Source of the DNA: Planctomycetota bacterium
Lineage (GTDB): Bacteria; Planctomycetota; UBA8742; UBA2392
Assembly (NCBI GenBank): GCA_020848275.1
Contig: JADLAK010000092.1
Coordinates: forward strand, 1 to 37,050
Direction: 5' to 3'
Length of the DNA: 37,050 bases
A program made the position numbers and the translations under genes. The notes under the pieces were generated by a model that made no database searches, was not told the origin of the DNA, and was given only the letters and a program-made list of their open reading frames with translations. This document shows, in pieces, positions 1 through 8,124 of the stretch; position 1 is the first letter of the stretch, and every line of letters starts with the position of its first letter.

Positions 1-67
1 CGCACGACGCCAGCGCGGCCAGCAACGCCAACGCGGATACAATTTTCGTAAATCGCAGGATGCGCAT
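1..67 (-). CDS. Lipoprotein, N-terminal fragment (possible polysaccharide export protein)
   Basis: Only the first 22 codons are in the window; the gene continues past base 1. They read MRILRFTKIVSALALLAALA followed by Ser-Cys. This is a textbook lipoprotein signal peptide: basic n-region, hydrophobic core, and lipobox Leu-Ala-Ser-Cys with Cys22 as the lipidated residue. The ATG at 67-65 follows the TAG stop of the upstream Wzz/GumC-like gene with no gap, so the two are almost certainly co-transcribed and translationally coupled. Genes beside Wzz/GumC proteins often encode the outer-membrane polysaccharide export lipoprotein (Wza/GumB family). That identity is inferred only from position and the lipobox. 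Codon usage matches its neighbours. Confidence 0.7.
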   Translation of the reverse strand, partial: MRILRFTKIVSALALLAALASC

Positions 68-2215
68 CTAGACAGCCTCACTCAGGCGGCGGCGGCGCAA
101 CAGGCCAATGGCGATCGCCACGCCGACAATCAATCCCATCACCAGGCCCGCCGCAATGCTGACAATCAGCTTGGGCTCGATGGGCGTGGCGCGCACGGCG
201 GGCTGTATGAGCTGCAATTCGCGGCCCGCCGAGGCCAGCACCGCGCCAAGATCCTCAAGGATGATGTCCGTGCGTTCCTTCTGCTTGATGATCGCGGACT
301 CGCGCCGGTTGCGGTCTTCCGCGATTGAAAGTTTGTCCTTGAGGGAATTCAGCTCCACCTCAACGGTCTGGATGAAGCCCTGCAAGTGGCCCTTCTGCAG
401 CTCATACTGCTGCTTCTTGCCGCGCGCGTCCTCGGCCTTGAGCTTGGCGTCCATGTAGCTGGGGTTCGGGACCATGTTCGTCGGGTCTTCGCTTGCCTTG
501 CGTGACCGGATGACGTCGATGCGGTCCTCAAGGTAGCGGCGATCCTGGTAAAGCTCGGGCAGGCGGTTTTTGATCAGCGGGTGTTCCGGGCCCAGGCCCG
601 CGCGCTTGCGGTCGATCTCGAGGATTTCGTCCTCGATGCGGCCAAGCTGGCCCTGCAAGCGGGTGAGTTCCGGGTCCTCGACCTTGCTGTTGGGGCCGGG
701 GATGAGTTCCGGCGTGGTCTTTTTGTCCTTGAGGATCGTCTCGTAGTTCGCGAGCGAAGCCGTCGCCGCGGCGAGGTCGGTTTCGGCGGCGCCGAGCCGG
801 GTGCGAGCGTCGTTGTACTGCATCATCAACTGGCCCACGCGCTCGGTGACGCTGCGGCCGCTGGCGGTGGTGTCGGGGCCGACCTTGAACTCGTGCAGGC
901 GTTCGTCGGCGATCTGCTTGAGGTCGTTGGCGAGGTCGGCCTGGCGCGCGGTGTAGGTGCGCTGGTTGTCCTCGGCCTCCTGCACGACCTGCCAACGGTG
1001 CTTTTCCATGAACGCGTTGGCGGCGGTGCCGGCCAGCGCCTCGGCCATGCGGCGGTCGGAATGTGTCGCGGCAAACTCGATGTAGTAAGTGTAGTTGGTC
1101 GACTCGTCCACGGTGACCTGCAGCGACGACGTCACGTCGTCGCCGGTGATCGGCTGGAACTTGACGACTTCCGCCTGGTCGTGCGGCTTCCAGCCCTCGA
1201 CGTTGAGCTTGCGCGCGACTTCGTCGTGGAAGCCCGGCAGCGTCGCAAGCTTGAGGACCGTCGCGCGCGGCAACGTCGGCACGTACTGTGACGTATTGCC
1301 TGTGACTGGCGCGCGCAGGTTGGACGGCGGCACGCGCTGCAGCAGCGCGCGGCTGATGTACTTCGGCGGCGCCGCGGCGGCGAACAGGTAACCGATCAGG
1401 CCGAAGATCATCATCATGCCAAGCACGACGTACCAGTTGCGCAACACGGCTTTGCTGACGATGTCGAACGCGTCGCCCTCGCCCGCGGGGGCGGTTTGCG
1501 TCATCGGCACGCCGGCGGCCTTGGGCTCCTGCTCGATCAGGATTTTGCCCAGCACCGGGGCCTGCTCGCTTTGCGTCGGCACGGCGTCGCGCACGGGCAC
1601 CGAGGTTGAACGCTCGGGCGGCGGGCGGCGAGCGGGTTCGGTTGCGGGTTCAACTGCGACGGTCTGCATGCCCGAACGCCAGGGGCGGCGCGAGAGCAAT
1701 TCGCCAAGCGTGCTGGCCGAACGCGTCTCGGTAGTCGCGCGCGCTGAGCGCGTTTCCTCGACGTATTCGCGCAAAGGCTCGCTGAACTTCTGACGCTCGA
1801 GCGTCGCAAGTTCGCTGGCCATGTAATCTACAAACGCCCGGACTTCCGGCGTTTCGCGGCGGCCTGCGGCGTTGCGCGCAAGGTCGCCCGCGCGCGAAAG
1901 CAAAGTCAGCGCCGCACCGGCAATGCCAAGCTCAGCGTAATCGTCAGCGGAAAGGCGGTCGGCGATGCGCGCCGCGGCGTCGGCGGCCTGCGAGTGGTCG
2001 CCTTCGCGCAACATCGCGCGCACGGCGTCCAGGGCCTCGAGCACTTCAAGCGTGCGGGTGAACTGGGAAATTTCACCGGCGAGGCCGCGTGCGCCCTCGG
2101 GGTCGGCTTCCGCCTGGCGTCGAACCTGGTCAAGCTCACGCCGCGCGGCGACAAAATCGCCACGCGCGGCACGCTGCCGCGCAAGCCCGATGGCTTCTTT
2201 GAGCGCAATCGTCAA
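68..2215 (-). CDS. Wzz/GumC-type polysaccharide chain-length protein with long N-terminal extension
   Basis: A 715-residue inner-membrane protein. TM1 lies near residues 261-283. It is followed by a large periplasmic region with long charged coiled-coil stretches (about 400-670). TM2 lies near 683-704, preceded by a proline-containing segment (IQPAVRATPIEPKL) and followed by RRRR. Two TMs bracketing a coiled-coil domain with a Pro-rich run before TM2 is the Wzz/GumC arrangement that controls polymer length in exopolysaccharide or O-antigen export. No Walker motifs follow TM2, so it is not a fused BY-kinase. Residues 1-250 are unusual: a helical, charged, probably cytoplasmic region (1-165) and a Pro-rich linker (about 180-240). 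The start is TTG at 2215, supported by GAAGGGGAAG eight bases upstream; the next Met is far inside. The following lipoprotein start abuts its stop. Confidence 0.8.
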   Translation of the reverse strand: MTIALKEAIGLARQRAARGDFVAARRELDQVRRQAEADPEGARGLAGEISQFTRTLEVLEALDAVRAMLREGDHSQAADAAARIADRLSADDYAELGIAGAALTLLSRAGDLARNAAGRRETPEVRAFVDYMASELATLERQKFSEPLREYVEETRSARATTETRSASTLGELLSRRPWRSGMQTVAVEPATEPARRPPPERSTSVPVRDAVPTQSEQAPVLGKILIEQEPKAAGVPMTQTAPAGEGDAFDIVSKAVLRNWYVVLGMMMIFGLIGYLFAAAAPPKYISRALLQRVPPSNLRAPVTGNTSQYVPTLPRATVLKLATLPGFHDEVARKLNVEGWKPHDQAEVVKFQPITGDDVTSSLQVTVDESTNYTYYIEFAATHSDRRMAEALAGTAANAFMEKHRWQVVQEAEDNQRTYTARQADLANDLKQIADERLHEFKVGPDTTASGRSVTERVGQLMMQYNDARTRLGAAETDLAAATASLANYETILKDKKTTPELIPGPNSKVEDPELTRLQGQLGRIEDEILEIDRKRAGLGPEHPLIKNRLPELYQDRRYLEDRIDVIRSRKASEDPTNMVPNPSYMDAKLKAEDARGKKQQYELQKGHLQGFIQTVEVELNSLKDKLSIAEDRNRRESAIIKQKERTDIILEDLGAVLASAGRELQLIQPAVRATPIEPKLIVSIAAGLVMGLIVGVAIAIGLLRRRRLSEAV

Positions 2216-2361
2216 ATCGGCTTCCCCTTCGACCCTAACGCCCCTGTGACAAAAGACTCCACAAGGACTGCACAGGCTGACTCAATAGTATAACTTGGAC
2301 GCGACGGCGGTGTAGCGGTTTACAGGCCGTCGTAAGTGACTTGGGAGGATAGGGGTTGCAA

Positions 2362-2394
2362 CAAATCAAAAGGGACGGCCCGTGGGGCCGCCCC
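2362..2394 (-). terminator. Rho-independent terminator of pepA
   Basis: Read on the minus strand just after the pepA stop, GGGGCGGCCC-CAC-GGGCCGTCCC forms a 10-bp stem with one G-U pair, followed by TTTTGATTTGTT. The remaining 2216-2361 interval upstream of the Wzz-like gene holds no gene I can see. Confidence 0.8.
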
Positions 2395-2419
2395 TTCGAA
2401 AGCACTCGCATCAATGCGT

Positions 2420-3937
2420 CTACTTCTTGCCCTTGCCTTTGTTCGCCGCGTGCCAGTCTTCGGCGAATTGCACAATCGCGCGGCAGGGACTGCCCGTCGG
2501 CGTCTTGGAATTCCAGAGGCCCCAGTTTTCGCCGTCGTAAAGCGCCGAGCCCGCGACGTCGAGGTGCAGCCACTTCTGGCCCTTGTCGATGAATCGCTGA
2601 AGGAACAAGCCGGCGGTGATGGTGCCGGGGTTGCCGCCGATGTTCTTCATGTCGCAGATCGGGCTGTCGAGCAGCTTGTCGTAGCAATCGGGAAGCGGCA
2701 ACTGCCAGGCGTTTTCGCCCACGGTTTCAAACGAGGCCAACATCTTTTTCACCGTCGACTGGTCATTGCCCATGACCGCGACGTAGCGGTTGCCGACGGC
2801 GACGACCGCCGCGCCGGTCAGCGTCGCCATGTCGGCGATCACGGCGGGTTTGTACGTGCGCTGCACATAGGTAAGCGCGTCACACAGGATCAGGCGGCCC
2901 TCGGCGTCGGTGTTGTCGACTTCGATGGTCTGGCCGCTCATTGAAATCAGGATGTCGCCGGGGTGATAAGCCTTGCCCGAGATTTCGTTCTCGGTCGCCG
3001 GCACCACGCCCACGACGTTGACCGGCAACTTCAGGGCCGCACAGGCGCCCAGCGCCGCGATCGTCGCCGCTCCGCCGCCCATGTCGCCCTTCATGCCGAG
3101 GCTGTTGGCCTTGATGTTGTAGCCGCCGGTGTCGAAGCACAGGCCTTTGCCGACAAACGCAACCGGCGCATCGCCCTTCTTGCCGCCGTTGTACTCGAGC
3201 ACAATCAGGCGCGCGGGGTCGTCGCTGCCCGCGTTGACGCCCAAAAACGAGCCCATCTTCAGCTTCTCGATCTCGGGCTTCTCGATGATCTTGCACTTCA
3301 GGCCCGGGGTTTCGTCGGCCATTTTCTTTGCGGCGGCGGCGAGGTCGCGGGGCTTCATGAAGTTGCTGGGCTCGTTGACAAGGTCGCGGGCCAGGCAGGC
3401 ATACTTGGCGACCGTCGCGCCTTTTTCGACGCCGGCCTTGAGTTCTTTGTTCTTGGCGCCCACGAGGCTGACTTTTTCGGCAAACTGGCGCTTGGTGTGC
3501 TTGTCTTTGGTGTGCAGGCGGCGGAAGAAATAGCTGCCAAAGATCGCCGCGTCGGCGACCGCACGGCCCACCAGTTCAGGCTTAAAGCCGCGGTGCTTGA
3601 GTTCAACCTCGAGCGCGACGGCGACGTGCTTGAGCTTGAGCGTGTCGATGGCCGAGCCGCGGAAAACGTCGCACAGCGTATCGGCGAACGCGCGCACGGA
3701 TTCATCTTCGCCCTTGCCCATGCCAAGCAGGCAAATGCGGGTCGCCGCAACGGCGCCGTTAGACGGCAGGATCATTGCCTGGCCACGCTTGCCGGTGAAG
3801 TCTCCCTTGAGGAAGAGTTTGCTGACGGCGTCGGCAAAGGCGTAGCCTTTGAGGGGAGTGTCGCCTTCGTGGCAGGGAACAACAAGCAAGTCAGCCTGGA
3901 CGGCGTTGCTGGCAACGCCGGGGAAATCGAATTCCAT
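2420..3937 (-). CDS. pepA: Leucyl aminopeptidase, M17 family (cytosol aminopeptidase)
   Basis: This is a dizinc/dimanganese exopeptidase that removes N-terminal residues from peptides in the cytoplasm, normally as a hexamer. At 505 residues it matches E. coli PepA (503). The catalytic C-terminal domain is complete. VGKGLCFDTGGYNIK supplies Lys264, Asp269 and Lys276. MKGDMGG supplies Asp285. The family signature NTDAEGRL (342-349) supplies Asp344, Glu346 and Arg348. These correspond to the known metal and catalytic residues of PepA. An open frame extends to 4012, but I chose the ATG at 3937. A GGAG lies about eight bases upstream, and the extra 25 residues look like noise. It is monocistronic, divergent from the 4204 gene and closed by its own terminator. 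Confidence 0.95.
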   Translation of the reverse strand: MEFDFPGVASNAVQADLLVVPCHEGDTPLKGYAFADAVSKLFLKGDFTGKRGQAMILPSNGAVAATRICLLGMGKGEDESVRAFADTLCDVFRGSAIDTLKLKHVAVALEVELKHRGFKPELVGRAVADAAIFGSYFFRRLHTKDKHTKRQFAEKVSLVGAKNKELKAGVEKGATVAKYACLARDLVNEPSNFMKPRDLAAAAKKMADETPGLKCKIIEKPEIEKLKMGSFLGVNAGSDDPARLIVLEYNGGKKGDAPVAFVGKGLCFDTGGYNIKANSLGMKGDMGGGAATIAALGACAALKLPVNVVGVVPATENEISGKAYHPGDILISMSGQTIEVDNTDAEGRLILCDALTYVQRTYKPAVIADMATLTGAAVVAVGNRYVAVMGNDQSTVKKMLASFETVGENAWQLPLPDCYDKLLDSPICDMKNIGGNPGTITAGLFLQRFIDKGQKWLHLDVAGSALYDGENWGLWNSKTPTGSPCRAIVQFAEDWHAANKGKGKK

Positions 3938-4203
3938 GAATCCGCTCCAAGAGGTAGGGGCAAAAAGTGCGATTGGGAGCGGGACTATCCATCGCCAAGG
4001 CCGCCTTTGCAAGGGCTCGGAACGCCACTTGTTGGAACATCAAAACCCAGCAAAAAGATCAGCTTTTGGGCCAATACAGGCTCTCGGACGCCCCATTCCG
4101 CCCCTTTATCACCACTGGATCGTATTGATGGATAACGGGTTTTGCGCGCAAACGGGCGCGATGTGCGGCTATAACGGTGACCCGCTTTCACCAAGGAATT
4201 GCC
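3938..4203. promoter_or_regulatory. Divergent intergenic region between pepA and the transglutaminase-like gene
   Basis: This 266-bp gap separates two divergent starts, so it must hold both promoters. The GGAG for pepA (just above 3937) and AAGGA for the 4204 gene are visible. I see no convincing -35/-10 pair, operator palindrome or small ORF. Confidence 0.4.
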
Positions 4204-7200
4204 ATGTTGAAAAACGTTTTCCGCCTGGGTGCGCTGGCACTGGCTGTCGCGTGTGTGCCGCTGCTTCAACAGGCCGGGGTTTCGCCCGGCCTTGCGCAGG
4301 ATTCCCCCGACGAAAATCAACGCGCACAGGTCCTGACGGAAAACGAACTCGTCCTTTACCGCGCGTACCTGCGCGCTGATCACGCGACGCTGCTTGAGCG
4401 CGCCAAGGCCATCCTCGCCGACGGCAGCAGCCTCAGCTACGTCGAATTTCGCATTGCATTGCGCATGTTGACGCTTGCCGCAGACGAGTTAGGCGACAAT
4501 CAGGGCGCCCTCAAGGCGCTGCTGGCGGCCAAGGCCCCGGACGTTCCCGGCGCCGCGGCGGCGCTCAACCACGAACTGGCCGAACGCCAGCGCAAACTCG
4601 CGCAGCCGGGCCGCGCATCGGCCATGGACGGCGACATCGGCTTTCTCAAGAACTGGCGCATCTGCGGACCTTTTGGCAACGAACGCGGGCAGGGCTTTGA
4701 CGACGTGCTGCAACCCGAGGCCGGGTTCAACCCGCTGGGCGAATACGCGGGCAAGGACAACCTCAATGTCAAATTCCGCGCGCTGCCGGCGTCGCCGGTC
4801 GCGGGCGTGGTCGACATCGGCGCGATGCTTCGCCCCAATAAGGAAGCGGCGGCGTTCCTGATGACCGCCGTCCATTGCGACAGCCCCGTGACCACTACGC
4901 TGGGCGCAGCGTCGGATAGCGCGCTCAAGCTCTGGGTGGTTTCGCCAGGCACGCCCGCGCTGCCCGGCGGCGTCGTGATCACCGAGGCTGAACGCAGCCT
5001 CGGCTTTGACCAGGACCGCTGCAACATCAACCTGGCCCGCGGCTGGAACCTGATCATCGTCAAGGCCGGCATCAGCGAAGGCGAGTGGCGCATTCGGCTG
5101 CGCATGGACGGCAAGGCGTGGCGCGAGGCCGTCGACGAAAAAGAATTCAAAGACGCGCTTGGCGCGCCGACGGACAACCCGACGCTCGACTACCGGCAGG
5201 AACCCGCGGCCAAGGACAAACTGCGCGCAATGTTCTTCGACGGCGCGTGTGAAGTAATCATCCCGCGCCAGGACCGCACCATGGGCTACGCGCGCGGCCG
5301 CCTGACGACACTGCTGGCCGACTACGAAAAACTAGCGCCCACCAAGGCCGAGCCGCAGGCCTACCGCAGCGAGCGCGCGATCATCAGCTATTTCCTCGCC
5401 GAAGCCAGCCGCAGCGGAAGCGCCGTCGCCGCCGGGCGTGAGGAAAACCGCCGCCGCGCGCTTTTGCAAAGCGTGCTGGAACTCGACGCCAAGGCCGCGC
5501 GCGCGGCCTACAGCATGGCATCCTATTACTCCAACACGTTCGTGAACCCGTCGCAGGCCGACAGTTTCGCCCGCAAAGCCGTCGAACTTGCGCCCGATTG
5601 GGTCGAGGGCCGCATCTACGCCGCACGCGTAGCCTCGCTCAAGGGCCTCGACATGGAGGTGCAGCGCGAACTCCACGGCCTGCTCAAGAAATTCCCGGAC
5701 CACCCGCAACTGTTGCGCTTTGCGGCCTACTACCGCCGCCTCGCCGAAGACATCGCCGGCGCCAACGTGCTGTACGAACGCGCGATCAAGGCGGACTTCA
5801 CCGACAACTACACGCGCGAGCGCATGCTTGACCGTGCCATCGAAAACGGCGACGTCAACGGCGCGCAGCGCATTGCCGCCGAGATGCGCCTGCTCGATCC
5901 CTTCAATATCGTCGCAAGCGGCGAACTCGCCCGCATGTACCTTGCCGCCAACGACCCCGGCGCGGCGCTGACCGAGGTCAACAACGCGCTGGCGATCGCG
6001 CCGCTGGACGACACTTATCTCGCGATGAAGTGCGAAGTTCACATGCGCTTTGCGGCGACGCTTGCCGGTGAAGCCGCAACGGCGCAGCGCAACCTTGCCG
6101 TGGAGGCCCTGCGTGCGGCGCTCAAGGCCAACCCCAACCGGCAGGACCTTGAGCGCTATCTCGAGTTCCTCTCCGACGAGCGGCCGAAATTCGAGGCGCT
6201 GCTGCAGGAAAATATCGAGAGCCGCATCGAGAAGGCGCTCAGCCAGCCCGTCAACGGCGACGACCCCTTCCGCACGCTTTACCGCGACGAAATCACGGTC
6301 GTGAATGACGACGGCACCACCGCCGTCTACAGCCAGTTCGCCTACCGCATCTGCAACGACCAGGGCCGCCCCTGGTTCCAGATGCTTGGCATTCCCAAGC
6401 AGGCCGACCAGCAGGGCCGCCTTGTCGATGGCCGCCTCTACCGCATGGACGGCACGGTTGAGGAAGGGCGGCGTTCGCCCGACCGCGTCGAGTTTCCGCC
6501 CATCAATGTCGGCGACGTCGTGTTTTTGCGCTACCGTGTCAGCGACCGTGAGCAAAGTTTCTTCGGTGATTACTTCGGCACGCGCGTGGCGTTTGCCAGC
6601 TACTTCTACCCCGGCGACGGCAGCATCGCGTATTCGCCCATTGACGAAATGCGCGTCGTGTTCGTGCTGCCCAAAGCCCGCCAGTTCTATGAATACCTTA
6701 CGCTGAACGCGCCCAAGCGCACTGAACGCGTTGAGGGCGACCGCGTGGTCTGGACTTACACCGCCAAGGACATCGCGCGCCTGCCGCAGGAATCGCTGCA
6801 GCCGCCGCTCGAACAGCTTGCGCCCACGGTGCAGATCAGCACCTACAAGAGCTGGAAGGATTTTGGCAAGTGGTACTACAACCTGATCAAGAAGCAGCTT
6901 GAGCCCACGCCGGCCATGACCGCGAAGGTTGCGGCGTTAATCGAGGGCAAAACCACCGAGAAGGAAAAAGTGCGGGCGATATACAATTTTGTCGTCACGC
7001 AGATCCGTTACAACAGCGACTGGCACTTCGGCGTTCACGGCTACAAGCCGTTTTCGGCGGGCGCGATCTTCGACCGCTGCATCGGCGATTGCAAGGACAA
7101 GGCCATTGTGATGTGCACCATGCTCGCCATCACGGGCATCAAGGCGCACCCGGTAATCATCAACTCCGAGTATTTCCGCGGCAACGAGGACATCAGCCTG

Positions 7201-8025
7201 CCCATGCCGGGCCTGTTCAACCACGTGATCGCGCTGGTCGAATACGCCGACGGCACAAGCCAGTTCCTCGACGGCACAGCGACTTTCAACGGCATGGACG
7301 AGCTGCCGTCGAGCGATTGCGGCGCGCAGGTCATCGTAGTCAAGCCCGAAGGCGGCGTGGTGCAGACCGTCCCGCAGCCCGCGGCCGACCAGAACCGCGA
7401 AATCAACACCATCGCGCTGGAGCTTCAGGGCCAGGGCAAGGCGCGCATCACCGTCGACTACACCGGCATCGGCCCCGCCAACGCCGATATCCGCGCGAAC
7501 TTCCTCAATGAAGGCGACCGCAAGCAGACCTTCGAGGCGATCTGGAGCCAGCACTTCCCCGGCGCCTCGACCACGATGGTGCGGGCCAACGACCTGGCGG
7601 CGATCGATTCGCCGCCGCGGCTGACCTACACCATGAACCTTCCCAACGCCTACGACGAAAAAGACGGCGTGATCGAGCTGCGTGTTGCGCTCAACCCCAA
7701 GTGCTGGACACAGAAGGCGCTGGGGTCTGTCGCGACGCGCAGGTCTGACCTTGTGCTGCCCACGCCGTTTTCGACGGCGCACACCATGACCTTTGACCTG
7801 CCCAAGGGCACGAAGCTGGAGCAGATTCCCGCCGCGTACGTCTACAAGGACAAGTTCGCCACGTTGCGCGTCGAGGTCAGCGTCAAGGACGGCACGCTCG
7901 TCGTGGAGCGGGAGTACAACTTCCACGGCGGCGTGGTGCCGCGCGACGAATACCCGAAGTTCCGCGAGGGCCTGGCGGGCTTCGACCGCGCCGAAGCGGC
8001 GGTGCTGAAAATCGTGAAGGAATAA
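4204..8025 (+). CDS. Secreted TPR / DUF3857 / transglutaminase-like protein, catalytic triad intact
   Basis: A 1273-residue exported protein. The ATG at 4204 follows AAGGA; an in-frame GTG at 4177 would add nine residues ahead of the signal peptide (MLKNVFRLGALALAVACVPL, likely cleavage near GLAQ). Domain order: a beta-sandwich module with NWRICGPFG and ARGWNLIIVKAG motifs (about 150-310), familiar from large secreted planctomycete and verrucomicrobial proteins; helical TPR-like repeats (about 420-640); a DUF3857 domain (about 690-860); and a transglutaminase-like fold (about 920-1035). The papain-like triad is complete: Cys963 in GDCKDK, His1007 in FNHVIALV and Asp1023 in FLDGT. DUF3857/transglutaminase proteins are usually periplasmic or surface proteins of poorly known function. 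A protease or amide-bond chemistry role is an inference. It is followed by a paralogue 99 bases downstream. Confidence 0.85.
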   Translation: MLKNVFRLGALALAVACVPLLQQAGVSPGLAQDSPDENQRAQVLTENELVLYRAYLRADHATLLERAKAILADGSSLSYVEFRIALRMLTLAADELGDNQGALKALLAAKAPDVPGAAAALNHELAERQRKLAQPGRASAMDGDIGFLKNWRICGPFGNERGQGFDDVLQPEAGFNPLGEYAGKDNLNVKFRALPASPVAGVVDIGAMLRPNKEAAAFLMTAVHCDSPVTTTLGAASDSALKLWVVSPGTPALPGGVVITEAERSLGFDQDRCNINLARGWNLIIVKAGISEGEWRIRLRMDGKAWREAVDEKEFKDALGAPTDNPTLDYRQEPAAKDKLRAMFFDGACEVIIPRQDRTMGYARGRLTTLLADYEKLAPTKAEPQAYRSERAIISYFLAEASRSGSAVAAGREENRRRALLQSVLELDAKAARAAYSMASYYSNTFVNPSQADSFARKAVELAPDWVEGRIYAARVASLKGLDMEVQRELHGLLKKFPDHPQLLRFAAYYRRLAEDIAGANVLYERAIKADFTDNYTRERMLDRAIENGDVNGAQRIAAEMRLLDPFNIVASGELARMYLAANDPGAALTEVNNALAIAPLDDTYLAMKCEVHMRFAATLAGEAATAQRNLAVEALRAALKANPNRQDLERYLEFLSDERPKFEALLQENIESRIEKALSQPVNGDDPFRTLYRDEITVVNDDGTTAVYSQFAYRICNDQGRPWFQMLGIPKQADQQGRLVDGRLYRMDGTVEEGRRSPDRVEFPPINVGDVVFLRYRVSDREQSFFGDYFGTRVAFASYFYPGDGSIAYSPIDEMRVVFVLPKARQFYEYLTLNAPKRTERVEGDRVVWTYTAKDIARLPQESLQPPLEQLAPTVQISTYKSWKDFGKWYYNLIKKQLEPTPAMTAKVAALIEGKTTEKEKVRAIYNFVVTQIRYNSDWHFGVHGYKPFSAGAIFDRCIGDCKDKAIVMCTMLAITGIKAHPVIINSEYFRGNEDISLPMPGLFNHVIALVEYADGTSQFLDGTATFNGMDELPSSDCGAQVIVVKPEGGVVQTVPQPAADQNREINTIALELQGQGKARITVDYTGIGPANADIRANFLNEGDRKQTFEAIWSQHFPGASTTMVRANDLAAIDSPPRLTYTMNLPNAYDEKDGVIELRVALNPKCWTQKALGSVATRRSDLVLPTPFSTAHTMTFDLPKGTKLEQIPAAYVYKDKFATLRVEVSVKDGTLVVEREYNFHGGVVPRDEYPKFREGLAGFDRAEAAVLKIVKE

Positions 8026-8078
8026 ACCGGAGCCCGCCGCGTAAGCGGTTGGATAAACGCCAGTGCATGGCCAGTCAT

Positions 8079-8112
8079 CCCATCGCTCACGCGATGGGCT
8101 CTGGTAAGAGCC
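8079..8112 (+). other. Two overlapping hairpins between the tandem paralogues
   Basis: CCCATCGC-TCAC-GCGATGGG (8079-8098) overlaps GGCTCT-GGTA-AGAGCC (8097-8112). The two stems share two bases, so they are mutually exclusive at the junction. They lie 12 bases before the next ATG. No T-tract follows, so this is more likely an mRNA processing, attenuation or repeat element than a terminator. Confidence 0.5.
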
Positions 8113-8124
8113 AACGGAGTTTCC

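Noticed and set aside
581..1291. 236-codon plus-strand open frame
   Set aside because: It is antisense to the well-supported Wzz/GumC-like gene. Its translation is low-complexity Val/Gly/Ala-rich with no recognisable motif, as expected from GC-rich codon shadows.
2287..2292. TATACT on the minus strand as a -10 box for the Wzz-like gene
   Set aside because: The hexamer is good, but no credible -35 lies 16-18 bases upstream, and one hexamer alone is not evidence.
2963..4135. 390-codon plus-strand open frame
   Set aside because: It is antisense to pepA, which has all catalytic residues. The translation is His/Arg/Ala-rich noise.
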